A DNA stretch of 64,000 nucleotides from an uncultured Coriobacteriaceae bacterium (GCA_902786015.1 CADAAU010000006.1:1-64000), one strand, 5' to 3'. Numbered from the stretch's first letter, positions 27,045-34,044 are shown. The notes: generated by a model not told the origin, from the letters alone. Program-made: numbers and translations.

Positions 27045-27066
27045 GCGGGGGATATGCGGGGGATAT
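27045..27066 (+). repeat. Two tandem 11-bp repeats near attL
   Basis: GCGGGGGATAT occurs twice head-to-tail with no spacer. The GGGGATWT core also appears three times near attR, so these may be integrase arm-binding sites. Confidence 0.6.
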
Positions 27067-27078
27067 CTGCACTCTAGG

Positions 27079-27548
27079 CCGTCTTTTTGAGTTTCCCCTC
27101 TTCGCTTTGACGGCGGGTGCTTTTGGGGTACCAGTTATGCTGGCGATGAGGTCCGCGGCCTCTGAGCCGCCATGTAGGCGAGCCTCGTGGTGTAGTCCTT
27201 GAGGTTGGTCGGCGCGCAAGTGTTAGCGTTGCGCATGGAGGTCTCCCACGCCTTGTACAGCGCCTCGAAGTCCTTCCTTGCGGAGCTAGGCTCGATGTGC
27301 TCGTACTCCTCGCTCAACTGCTTGCAGACTGCTCGTGCGTCCGCCAGGGTCCCATGGACCGCGCGCTGGACCTTATGCTGCTTGCGGCGCTTCTTGCCGT
27401 CCTTGTCGACATAGTGTTCCGTGCCGAGTGTCACGCAGACGCGCCAGAGCAACTCTCCCTTCTTGTCACGCCTCTGCTTGTCGGTCGAGTCCTTCTTTGG
27501 CGAGACGGACCCGTTGCCATAGGTTTCTCTTTGCTTGGGTCTAGCCAT
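27079..27548 (-). pseudogene. Tyrosine integrase with catalytic core deleted
   Basis: The frame starting at 27548 (GGAG upstream) encodes about 130 residues typical of the N-terminal arm-binding and core-binding region of actinobacterial integrases (MARPKQRETYGNGSVSPKKD, later ALYKAWETSMRNANTCAPTN). It then runs out of frame near 27175 and stops at 27135. In another frame just downstream lies AADLIASITGTPKAP followed by a basic tail, which looks like the extreme C-terminus of the same type of protein. About 200 residues, including the R-H-R-Y catalytic residues, are missing. The element therefore cannot supply its own recombinase. Confidence 0.8.
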
Positions 27549-27604
27549 CCAGTCTCCTTCCTGCTGTTTCGTGCACTCACATGGTTGTATTGAAATCCTC
27601 CTCC

Positions 27605-28135
27605 CTAGGCATCATCCCCTCTCTTTCTCGTGGCGGCACTGTCCCTGACCTTGCAGGAATCGGTGCAGTATTTCTTGTTCAGCAATCCCTTGGCATTGGG
27701 TTTGCGTTTGACGATGAAGGGGCGGCCGCACACGAGACACAGGCCGACCCTCTCCTCTACAACGACGTTGGCAAGTTCGAGGATGACCTCGTTCATCTTG
27801 GAATCGCGGATGGTGAGACCCTCGTGATACGAGTTGGACACGCCCCGCATCGAGCTGAAGTATGCAATCCACTATGTCAGCGCGAATGCCAGGATGTCTT
27901 TGACGGCGAGTTCGATCGCAACCTCAGGCTCTTCGTATACCGTGCATAGTTTGACTTCGAGGTTTAGCTCACTTAGCGGCCTAGGGTCATCCGCGAGCTC
28001 CAGCTCTTCCCAGTCCTGCACAACCGGAATCAGCGCCAGATACCTGGCCTTTCTGAGCTTATCGTCCATCTCGGAAGGGGACATGCCTGTAGTAAGGACC
28101 TCCAGGACGGTCTCGTAGGGCACTGCGACTATCAA
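27605..28135 (-). pseudogene. CGNR-like zinc-finger protein interrupted by an in-frame TAG
   Basis: Two stretches in the same frame are split by a single TAG at about 27869-27871. The first (28135-27872) is an acidic helical region ending DILAFALT. The second resumes WIAYFSSMRG and ends with a zinc-finger-like segment, CLVCGRPFIVKRKP then YCTDSCKVRD, resembling the C-terminal finger of CGNR/ABATE proteins. The N-terminus also seems cut, since phage-tail sequence on the opposite strand begins within a few bases of 28140. The intact family is thought to be regulatory. Either decayed or read through; decay is more likely given the neighbourhood. Confidence 0.6.
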
Positions 28136-28140
28136 GTCCT

Positions 28141-28531
28141 CGTCCCCGTCGTGCCCATACAGACTCGATCTGCAAGGTCACGGCCATCGACGAGGCGCAG
28201 CACAAGATCACCTGCAAGGGCATCGTTGAGCTGGCGAGGCTGCGCGGCCTCATCGAGACGACGCTGGACGTCGCGCCCGGGAGCACCGGCTCCGGCTACG
28301 CCATGACGGGCGGCAACGCGCTCGCGAAGGGGACGCTGCTGCTCAACGTGACGAGCGGCAACCTCATGCGCGTGACCTCCGACGTGACCAGACCGTCGAC
28401 ATCGACCAGCACCATGAACATTAGCGTGGAGGGCGTGGGCAACGTCTACGGCGGACGCCAACTTCGCCACCAAGAAGTACGTTGACGACGCGATAGCAGC
28501 TTTGGAAGACCTGAGCGGGGTGAGCTTCTGA
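28141..28531 (+). pseudogene. Phage tail protein remnant, frameshifted
   Basis: An open frame without start reads DSICKVTAIDEAQHKITCKG and continues through SVEGVGNVYGG, then shifts frame. The adjacent frame reads ADANFATKKYVDDAIAALED and ends at a TGA (28529-28531) overlapping the ATG of the next gene. ATKKYVDDAI is a common ending of phage tail-fibre or baseplate proteins. Missing 5' end plus a frameshift near 28450 mark it as a fragment. Confidence 0.6.
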
Positions 28532-29403
28532 TGAGCGTGGGCACCATTGCGACGAGCATACTCACCGACATCGCCAACGCGATCCGCTACCAGGCGGGCG
28601 TGGCGACGACCTACCGGCCGTCGCAGATGGCGGCCGCCGTGGTGGCGCTCGACGGTACCTACGCCACGAGCTTCGACAACAGCTCGATCACCTCGTACAC
28701 GTCAGTGCTCTACGGCTGCAACCGCCTCGTGGGCGGCACGGGCTACGTGCCCACGAGCACGGCGGGCAAGAGCAACCTGGCGCTTGGCTCTACGGGTGTG
28801 CTGACAGACCCGGGCAGCGACTTGCGGACGTGGGTGTGGGCTCACCTGTACGACACCGGGGCCCTGGAAATCACGGCGAGCTCGACGCCCGACACCCAGC
28901 GGACCGTGCTTGCGACCGGGAGGATCTGCGCCAACGTGCACTACCAGGCTGTGGGGGCGACGCCCTGGTACGACCAGAGGGCGAGCCTGCGGACGTGCGA
29001 GTTCAAGGCTGACCTGGGCTCGGTGACGCTCGCATCGCTGGACTATTGGTTCTACTCGAACACGACGCTCACGGCGGTGACCGGCTGGGCTAACGTGAGA
29101 GGGCTTGCGTCGCTGCGCTACGCCTTCAATGCGTGCTCGGGGCTGGTGACGCTGGACCTCTCGGGGCTGGACCCGTCGTCGCTGGCGGACCTTTACTATG
29201 CTATTGCGCAGTGCACGAACCTCACGACAATCTACGCGGATGCGAGCTGGGCGCTGCCTGCGGGCGTGTCGGGCATGGGCACGTTCTACAACGACACGCG
29301 GCTGGTCGGGGGGAACGGGACTGCGTACAGCAGCTCGGCGTACGGGTACGCAAGGATGGTGATTGACCGGGCAGGGCAGGCGGGGTACCTGACTGCATCG
29401 TAG
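28531..29403 (+). CDS. Phage tail-associated protein with leucine-rich-like repeats
   Basis: 290 residues starting ATG at 28531, overlapping the stop of the upstream remnant as in phage tail modules. The first 45 residues (TIATSILTDIANAIRYQAGV, PSQMAAAVVAL) are typical of phage proteins placed after tail fibres. The rest resembles BspA-type surface repeats (WANVRGLASLRYAFNACSGL, LDLSGLDPSSLADLYYAIAQ). It may be a receptor-binding or tail-tip protein. Its GC content looks higher than that of its neighbours, suggesting foreign origin. No lysis or capsid genes accompany it, so it is probably a relic still open by chance. Confidence 0.6.
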   Translation: MSVGTIATSILTDIANAIRYQAGVATTYRPSQMAAAVVALDGTYATSFDNSSITSYTSVLYGCNRLVGGTGYVPTSTAGKSNLALGSTGVLTDPGSDLRTWVWAHLYDTGALEITASSTPDTQRTVLATGRICANVHYQAVGATPWYDQRASLRTCEFKADLGSVTLASLDYWFYSNTTLTAVTGWANVRGLASLRYAFNACSGLVTLDLSGLDPSSLADLYYAIAQCTNLTTIYADASWALPAGVSGMGTFYNDTRLVGGNGTAYSSSAYGYARMVIDRAGQAGYLTAS

Positions 29404-29459
29404 TGCCCTCCATGGCGTAGAATCCTGTGCATAGGTCAGCTATGCCGAGGAGGAGCGTC

Positions 29460-30308
29460 ATGGAAGTCATCTGCTTCCACCTGATAACTGAGCCGAACGC
29501 CTACCTGTCCAACTGGTACCCATCTGCTTTTGAGGACGGCGGAATCCGATACTGCTGCTCCGAGCAACACATTATGCGGCAGAAGGCTGTTATGTTCGGA
29601 GATGAGGACAGCGCCGTGAAGATAATGGCCACTGAGGACCCGCAGGAGATGCAGGACATCGGTCGGCAGGTAAGCGGGTTCGACAAGGACGTGTGGCTGG
29701 GCAGCTGCCAGCTGGTGGCATGGCATGCTCTTCGGGCGAAGTTCTCCGCTAACGCCCTCCTGAGAGAGCGGCTGCTCTCAACTGGCGATGCAATCCTTGC
29801 GGAATGTGCTCGCAGCGACTACCTCTGGGGTATCGGCCTCAGGATGACCGACCCGCTGAGGCTTTGCCCGAAGGACTGGCGTGGAAAGAGTGTTCTTGGC
29901 AACACGCTCATGCTCGTGCGCGAGCAGCTGAGAGTGGATTACGACGGCGTGGAAAGGAAGACGCCGCTGCTTCACGCCTTCGCGAAGAGGCTCGCCTACG
30001 CCGCGAAGGCCATCGGCGAGAGTGGCATCGTAGCGGCAATCTCGCTTGAGGAGATGTGGTCACTCGGGCTGGAAATGAACTGCGGCAAGTCGTTCGAGAG
30101 GATGTACGGTCAGCAGCTCGGTGACCTGCGGTCGCTTGAACTATATGGTGACCGTATCGACGACCCCTTCATCCTCGGCTCAGCCATCTTTTCCGAGTGG
30201 CGGTACTACACGCATTGGGCGAACTGCGGGATGGACGAGAAGGCTGTGCGGTGGTTCGAGGTGGCAGCTAGGAGGCTCGAGGAGATAACGGTAGATCGCA
30301 CGCCGTAG
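29460..30308 (+). CDS. NADAR-domain protein (YbiA-like)
   Basis: 282 residues from the ATG at 29460, six bases after GAGGAGG. Residues of about 1-160 match the NADAR family: NWYPSAFEDGGIRYCCSEQH, then KAVMFGDEDSAVKIMATEDP, VWLGSCQLVAWHALRAKFSA, LAECARSDYLWGIGL and GKSVLGNTLMLVREQL. NADAR proteins act on ADP-ribose-linked substrates; bacterial and phage members are reported to remove ADP-ribose from modified guanine bases and often accompany DarT-type toxins or NAD-linked defence genes. The C-terminal 120 residues are an unrecognised helical extension. No ADP-ribosyltransferase partner is visible here. It lies in the element as cargo, convergent with the Abi gene. Confidence 0.82.
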   Translation: MEVICFHLITEPNAYLSNWYPSAFEDGGIRYCCSEQHIMRQKAVMFGDEDSAVKIMATEDPQEMQDIGRQVSGFDKDVWLGSCQLVAWHALRAKFSANALLRERLLSTGDAILAECARSDYLWGIGLRMTDPLRLCPKDWRGKSVLGNTLMLVREQLRVDYDGVERKTPLLHAFAKRLAYAAKAIGESGIVAAISLEEMWSLGLEMNCGKSFERMYGQQLGDLRSLELYGDRIDDPFILGSAIFSEWRYYTHWANCGMDEKAVRWFEVAARRLEEITVDRTP

Positions 30309-30325
30309 CGCCGATGCATAAAAAT

Positions 30326-30381
30326 AGAGGCGTTCGCTCCCGAAGGAGGAACCCCTCTTTAAAACGGCAAGCCGTTTTTCG
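30326..30381. terminator. Two hairpins between convergent NADAR and Abi genes
   Basis: A long interrupted stem runs from AGAGG (30326) to CCTCT (30358) with a CGAA loop, followed by TTT. Directly after it AAAACGGC-AA-GCCGTTTT (30361-30378) is followed by T and C. They suit the plus-strand NADAR gene. The remaining 30382-30518 shows nothing recognisable. Some Abi_2 relatives are reported to work with a structured RNA, so this gap deserves a fold prediction. Confidence 0.6.
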
Positions 30382-30518
30382 CTGTAGAGGTATATTCCCG
30401 AATTCATCCCACCATGTCAAGAACTTGACGTGCTTTCCATCGTGGGAGGATGCGTAGCAGGTGCCGAGCGGCTCCACGGGGTGAGCCGGTTACCGCATGG
30501 AGATAGCTTACCCCTTTG

Positions 30519-31487
30519 TCACGAGGTCGGCTCTGGGTACCACCCCTCGACCATTTTGGTGATGAACATGAGACCGCTGCTGGCTGGTCCGACAAGCTGT
30601 CTGTAGTAGTCCTCGTGCCTTTTCGTCCTCTGGACGAGCTCACGCAGACGCACGCCGCGATTCGCCTTGACACCGTCGGAAGCTATCCGCTGGTGCATGT
30701 AGAGCGTCGTTGCGATTTGGATAAACCTGTCGTTGGAGAGCTTGGTCCTGCGCATGGCCCTGCCGACGCCGATGGAGGCGAGTCCCTGTGCGACCTGGTT
30801 GTTCGCGCGGTAGGCAGGGGTACTCGATCCCATGTCGTTGAGGATGCAGTTGTTGTGGGCGCACGCGTTTCGCAAGCCCTTTACGCTCTGAAGCATGTAG
30901 AAGTCCTCGAGCATGGAGCTGTCGGAGTAACGGTCGGAGCAGAAGCGCCAAAACTGTATGAAGCTACCGAAGGAGATAACCTCCAGGAGCTCCCACGCGG
31001 GATAATCTCCTGTCGGGTGCCTCTGGATCAAGCCTTGGGTGTACGGACTCGTAATGCCACGACCAATCTCTTCTAAGAGATGGTTGCGAGCGTTGCCCGC
31101 GTTGTCGGTATAGTCGGACAGCGCGACAAAGTCTTGCACCAACTGGTAGCCATCCTCGTGATGTTTCTCCATGGCGTCGAGGAGGCGCACCTTGCTGAAG
31201 TGCTCGATATCGAGTGTCATTGGTAGGAGGATGTCGCGGAGGTGCATGTCGATGATGGCCACATCCACGAGCATGGCGAAGTCGAGGTTGGTGTACTTGC
31301 CGTCATTGGGGCCACCTTCGTGCTTGGGGAACCTCACGCGGTAGGATCTCAACCTGAAGTAGTTGTTGTTCTCGCGAAGGTATCGCTCTGCCTCTGCCTC
31401 TGGCATCAGATTGAACCTGACGCCCTTGGACTTGAGGTGTTGCACCTGCTCCGCTGGCGTGAGCCATGGCTTTCGAGTGCTCGTCAT
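30519..31487 (-). CDS. Abi_2-family (AbiD/AbiF-like) abortive infection protein
   Basis: 322 residues from the ATG at 31487 (AGGAA upstream); an ATG eleven codons upstream is in frame. The N-terminus KPWLTPAEQVQHLKSKGVRF and the following YLRENNNYFRLRSYRVRFP are the hallmarks of Abi_2 proteins. Near residue 230-245 LRNACAHNNCIL contains an Rx4H motif as in HEPN ribonucleases. Members cause growth arrest or cell death on phage infection. It follows the excisionase-like gene by 33 bases on the same strand and is probably co-transcribed. Target and trigger are unknown. Confidence 0.85.
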   Translation of the reverse strand: MTSTRKPWLTPAEQVQHLKSKGVRFNLMPEAEAERYLRENNNYFRLRSYRVRFPKHEGGPNDGKYTNLDFAMLVDVAIIDMHLRDILLPMTLDIEHFSKVRLLDAMEKHHEDGYQLVQDFVALSDYTDNAGNARNHLLEEIGRGITSPYTQGLIQRHPTGDYPAWELLEVISFGSFIQFWRFCSDRYSDSSMLEDFYMLQSVKGLRNACAHNNCILNDMGSSTPAYRANNQVAQGLASIGVGRAMRRTKLSNDRFIQIATTLYMHQRIASDGVKANRGVRLRELVQRTKRHEDYYRQLVGPASSGLMFITKMVEGWYPEPTS

Positions 31488-31520
31488 GCCGTTCCTGTCT
31501 CCTGTACTACGGGCAAGCAA

Positions 31521-31937
31521 TTATACTCCACCGCGAGGGCGAGACTGGGGCGAGGCGACCTGCATCCCGGTCCTGTTTAGGTACTCGATGAACTGTGGCT
31601 TGGGCACGAACCAGTGGCCGCTGCCGACCTGTACCGCTGGCAGGACCTGCTCTCGGCAGAGCTTCCTGGAGTAGCAGACGCTGAAGCCAGTGATTGACGA
31701 GATGTCTCTTGGCGTCAGCAGGTGCGGATACTCGTCTAGGAATTCCGTAGCGTCCGATATAGTTTCAGTAGTGACCTCTGCTGCTGCCCTGCTTGATACC
31801 GGGGTTACCCTGTAGTGCCCATCCTTTGATTGCTCAACGGTATAGCCGACCGTCTCGAGCGCCTCGATTGCGGACTCCAGTCCGAGTCGCTTGCGTTCGA
31901 GAAGCCTCTCGGCTGCCTGTGCAAGGGACTCGTTCAT
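31521..31937 (-). CDS. Helix-turn-helix / excisionase-like protein
   Basis: 138 residues, ATG at 31937 after GGAGAGG. The N-terminal half is helical (QAAERLLERKRLGLESAIEA) and of unknown role. The C-terminal half (LLTPRDISSITGFSVCYSRK, then WFVPKPQFIEYL) is an excisionase/MerR-like winged helix of the DNA-binding-domain excisionase family. In integrative elements such proteins direct excision or regulate element genes. It lies upstream of abi in the same direction and may regulate it. Confidence 0.7.
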   Translation of the reverse strand: MNESLAQAAERLLERKRLGLESAIEALETVGYTVEQSKDGHYRVTPVSSRAAAEVTTETISDATEFLDEYPHLLTPRDISSITGFSVCYSRKLCREQVLPAVQVGSGHWFVPKPQFIEYLNRTGMQVASPQSRPRGGV

Positions 31938-31992
31938 AGGGGCCTCTCCTTCAAACTGGTTTCTTCTCGTAATGATGTCCTCCTGATGACGA

Positions 31993-32017
31993 GGGCCGGG
32001 TAATCGCTACCCGGCCC
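31993..32017. terminator. Hairpin downstream of the small minus-strand gene
   Basis: GGGCCGGGTA (31993-32002), loop ATCGC, exact complement (32008-32017). It lies about 30 bases past the stop of the gene at 32046. No T tract on either side. Confidence 0.55.
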
Positions 32018-32045
32018 GACGCTCATATGTTGTCAGTTACCAAGC

Positions 32046-32366
32046 TTATTGTGCCGCCATCTCGTCCGTAATCTGCGCTGGATAGTCGGGCATCTCCTCG
32101 TAGCCGAGGAGCGTATTCTTCCACCACTCCTCGCTGGCGGTGCCAGAGCCTATGCACGCGTCGAGCAGGGCCTGGCACTCCTCCGGTGTGTGGCTCATGA
32201 AGTCCTCGTGCATGGCGTTCTGGACAGCGATGGTGGCCTCAAGCATCTCCATCACTACCTCCCACATTTCCTCAGCGGTGTAGGACTCAGGGCTGTCGAG
32301 GACCATGTCGCCCTTGAAGTACGCGAGCTCCTCAGCCTGGCAAAGCTCGTTCCAATTGCTTGTCAT
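32046..32366 (-). CDS. Small acidic protein of the element, unknown function
   Basis: 106 residues from the ATG at 32366, with GGAGG nine bases upstream. It is acidic and helical (ELCQAEELAYFKGDMVLDSP, MWEVVMEMLEATIAVQNAMH) with WWKNTLLGYEEMPDYPAQIT near the end. No family recognised. A decayed copy of its last 26 codons lies outside the element at 33487-33563, which indicates that it is a recurring element gene. Confidence 0.6.
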   Translation of the reverse strand: MTSNWNELCQAEELAYFKGDMVLDSPESYTAEEMWEVVMEMLEATIAVQNAMHEDFMSHTPEECQALLDACIGSGTASEEWWKNTLLGYEEMPDYPAQITDEMAAQ

Positions 32367-32460
32367 TTCGTGCCTCCGTTCGTGAGTCTGCAGGTACTCA
32401 TTCGGTTTCTCTGAAGCTATACTCTCCATGGGTGTTACCTGCGGAAACCCGTATCGGAAG

Positions 32461-32496
32461 CAGGGGATTTGTACAGGGGATTTCTGAGGGGATTTT
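32461..32496 (+). repeat. Three AGGGGATTT repeats near attR
   Basis: CAGGGGATTT (32461-32470), the same again (32474-32483), then AGGGGATTTT (32487-32496), with a period of 12-13 bases. They have the same orientation and core (GGGGATWT) as the tandem pair near attL. Confidence 0.6.
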
Positions 32497-32588
32497 GGCC
32501 GGTACCCGCTGGTCCCATGGAGCCCCATGCAGGACCCCTGAGCTGGGGAAAGTCGCTCAGGGACCCTGCGAGGGAGACCCCTAGTTTT

Positions 32589-32638
32589 CCTCTCAAGGCG
32601 GAGATCACCGGTTCGAATCCGGTACGGGCTACCAAGAA
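32589..32638 (+). repeat. Right attachment site (attR), 50-bp direct repeat
   Basis: Exact copy of 26945-26994, that is the tRNA-Glu 3' half from the anticodon stem through CCA and AGAA. It lacks the 5' half, so it is not a functional tRNA gene. Confidence 0.9.
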
Positions 32639-32644
32639 ACTGCG

Positions 32645-32681
32645 GGTCATCGAGGTAATCTCGGTGGCCTTATTTGTTTTT
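32645..32681 (+). terminator. Original chromosomal terminator of tRNA-Glu, displaced
   Basis: GGTCATCGAG pairs with CTCGGTGGCC (two G-T pairs), followed by TTATTTGTTTTT. It lies six bases after attR, where the native tRNA terminator would be after insertion. Confidence 0.7.
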
Positions 32682-32732
32682 CTGGTCGCTTGCCGCCATC
32701 CGAGGGGACATTCGCGACCAGAACTCCCCGCG

Positions 32733-33005
32733 ATGCGCCTCGAGCACAGCAAGTCCGACATGCTCACCTGGGAGGACTTCGTCCGCCTCATGCTTCCGCT
32801 GATGGTAAATTGGTCGGCGGTCAACATTGCGTGCAAGGGTGCGGCAGTCGTGGCAGGCGTCTTGGGCGGTGTGCTTGCCCTCGTTGGGGAAGAGTGGGTC
32901 TACATGGCAAGTGCTCTGGCTGGCGTGGCGATCATCCGATTCTCCTGCTTGCGGTTCCCAAGGGCAGCGTCATCTCCAAACATAGCGATAGGGCGAATCT
33001 ATTGA
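32733..33005 (+). CDS. Possible small membrane protein
   Basis: Up to 90 residues from the ATG at 32733, without a convincing ribosome site. It contains SKSDMLTWEDFVRLMLPLMV and a hydrophobic stretch GAAVVAGVLGGVLALVGEEW, which could be one or two membrane helices. The frame is open upstream as well, through the att region, so it could be part of a truncated gene or a chance frame. A weak hairpin and six T's follow at 33061-33086. Confidence 0.3.
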   Translation: MRLEHSKSDMLTWEDFVRLMLPLMVNWSAVNIACKGAAVVAGVLGGVLALVGEEWVYMASALAGVAIIRFSCLRFPRAASSPNIAIGRIY

Positions 33006-33084
33006 TATTCGCATTGCATGACTGGGCTTCTAAGCTGTGCGGCGTACACCTTCTCCCATGACGCAGGATTCGCATTGCGTGACT
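33006..33084 (+). repeat. Pair of 17-bp direct repeats
   Basis: ATTCGCATTGCATGACT (33006-33022) and the same with one change (33068-33084) lie 62 bases apart, upstream of the Nif11-type gene. Possible regulator sites or a duplication scar. Confidence 0.5.
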
Positions 33085-33205
33085 TTTTTGAGACGCCGCA
33101 TCCCCTCATGCGTATAACTGATGAGCATGTTGTACTCAGACTGTAGGGCAACACGCTTGCTATAAGTGGTATGTGACAACGGGTTAATCAACAAGGGGAG
33201 ATAAG

Positions 33206-33469
33206 GTGAAGTACGAAGATTTGACAGAAGAGCAGAAGCGCAAGATAGCCGGTGCAAAGAGTCCCGAGGAAATCCTCGAGATGGCCAAGGAGGAGGGCTG
33301 CGAGCTGACAAACGAGGAACTCGAGGATATCTCTAGCGGCAGCTTCTGGGTCAACGAGTATTATTGCCCCATGTGCGGAAGTCATGACGTCGGCGTGTGG
33401 CAAAACAGCAACTCTGGCCACTGCTACAACTGCGACTACAGGGGGCCCTTTCATCAGTTCAGTCACTAG
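33206..33469 (+). CDS. Nif11-type leader peptide with four-cysteine tail (RiPP precursor-like)
   Basis: 87 residues. The GTG at 33206 is the start: GGGGAG lies five bases upstream and the leader begins there. Residues 1-47 match Nif11-class leaders (LTEEQKRKIAGAKSPEEILE, MAKEEGCELTNEELEDISSG), ending with a small-residue cleavage-like site SSG instead of GG. The rest, about 38 residues, has CPMCG-x13-CYNC and aromatic residues. Nif11 leaders guide maturation and export of ribosomal peptides by lanthipeptide, radical-SAM or YcaO enzymes and cleaving ABC transporters. None is encoded within the window, so it is an orphan. The paired CxxC motifs could instead bind zinc and make this a leader-derived regulatory protein. 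Confidence 0.75.
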   Translation: MKYEDLTEEQKRKIAGAKSPEEILEMAKEEGCELTNEELEDISSGSFWVNEYYCPMCGSHDVGVWQNSNSGHCYNCDYRGPFHQFSH

Positions 33470-33486
33470 ACGGTTTTATCTCGCCC

Positions 33487-33563
33487 GTGATTTGTGCGGG
33501 AGAATCGGACATCTCCTCGTAGCCGAGGAGCGTGTTCCTCTATCACTCCTCGCTGGCGGTGCC
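33487..33563 (-). pseudogene. Decayed copy of the 3' end of the gene at 32046
   Basis: 77 bases aligned without gaps to 32068-32144, with roughly one difference in six. The frame reads GTASEE, two stops (TGA TAG), then RNTLLGYEEMSDSPAQITGE. It lies outside the present attR, pointing to an earlier related element. Confidence 0.75.
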
Positions 33564-33589
33564 TAAGCATGCTGGTCGGGATACCGTGA

Positions 33590-33613
33590 CCCCGCTTGGG
33601 TTTCCAAGCGGGG
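33590..33613. terminator. Hairpin
   Basis: CCCCGCTTGG, loop GTTT, and the exact complement (33604-33613), followed by ATTTCG. It ends the unit containing the Nif11-type gene or a lost gene on the other strand. Confidence 0.5.
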
Positions 33614-34044
33614 ATTTCGCAATCGGCCTGTGTTCTGCACGTCGGCAGAGATGCCGGCAACGGTGCAGGGGAGCAGGTAGATGTAGCCCTTGCGCTCCTC
33701 TTTGGTCAGCTCGCTTGCCTGGATGGCATGAGGTTCCTTTCTCTATGTTGGTTACGCGAATCGCGCGCGTTCCCCATTGCTGGACAAGGGCATTAATGAT
33801 TGGCCACCATACTTGCGTAAGTTCGGCGTGGGAGGTGACGTTCTGGAACCCTGAAGTCAGAGCCTAAACCTCAGCAGATGCGACCAGAACTCTTGCTCAC
33901 GACAATCCAGTAGAGTCGGTAGAGTCCTATAGTGATTGCGTGTCAAATCTGCTACCTCGCTGTATCCGTGTTTGAATATTCATTACGAAAAGAGTTCGTG
34001 CGAGTGCATGGGTGTGACGCATACCAGGCAGAAAGGCTTTGCCA
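33614..34044. other. Degenerate intergenic stretch
   Basis: No complete gene. Short open stretches on the minus strand look like broken coding sequence, for example SHAELTQVWWPIINALVQQW (about 33775-33835) and ELTKEERKGYIYLLPCTVAG (about 33655-33715, reminiscent of a sugar ABC permease N-terminus). Neither has start, length or clear family. Confidence 0.4.

Larger units (their letters stand above)
26945..32638. mobile_element. 5.7-kb integrated element at tRNA-Glu, probably immobile
   Basis: The element is bounded by a 50-bp perfect direct repeat of the tRNA-Glu 3' end. It contains an integrase remnant next to the left repeat and an excisionase-like gene near the right end. Between them are phage tail remnants, a NADAR gene and an Abi gene. 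Short GGGGATWT repeats occur just inside both ends. No structural, packaging or replication module is left, and the integrase lacks its catalytic domain. It is best described as a decayed prophage or satellite carrying defence-like cargo. Confidence 0.85.

Noticed and set aside
26902..27219. Protein frame across tRNA-Glu on the minus strand
   Set aside because: It is antisense to the tRNA; only its upstream part is a genuine integrase C-terminal remnant.
30519..31937. Classic two-gene toxin-antitoxin pair (excisionase-like plus Abi)
   Set aside because: The upstream protein looks like a DNA-binding excisionase rather than an antitoxin, so only a regulatory link is proposed.
32469..32732. Upstream extension of the small membrane protein frame through attR
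   Set aside because: It would be translated from attachment-site sequence; no start signal.
33590..33613. CRISPR-like repeat
   Set aside because: A single hairpin without spaced copies. No CRISPR array or cas gene was found anywhere in the window.
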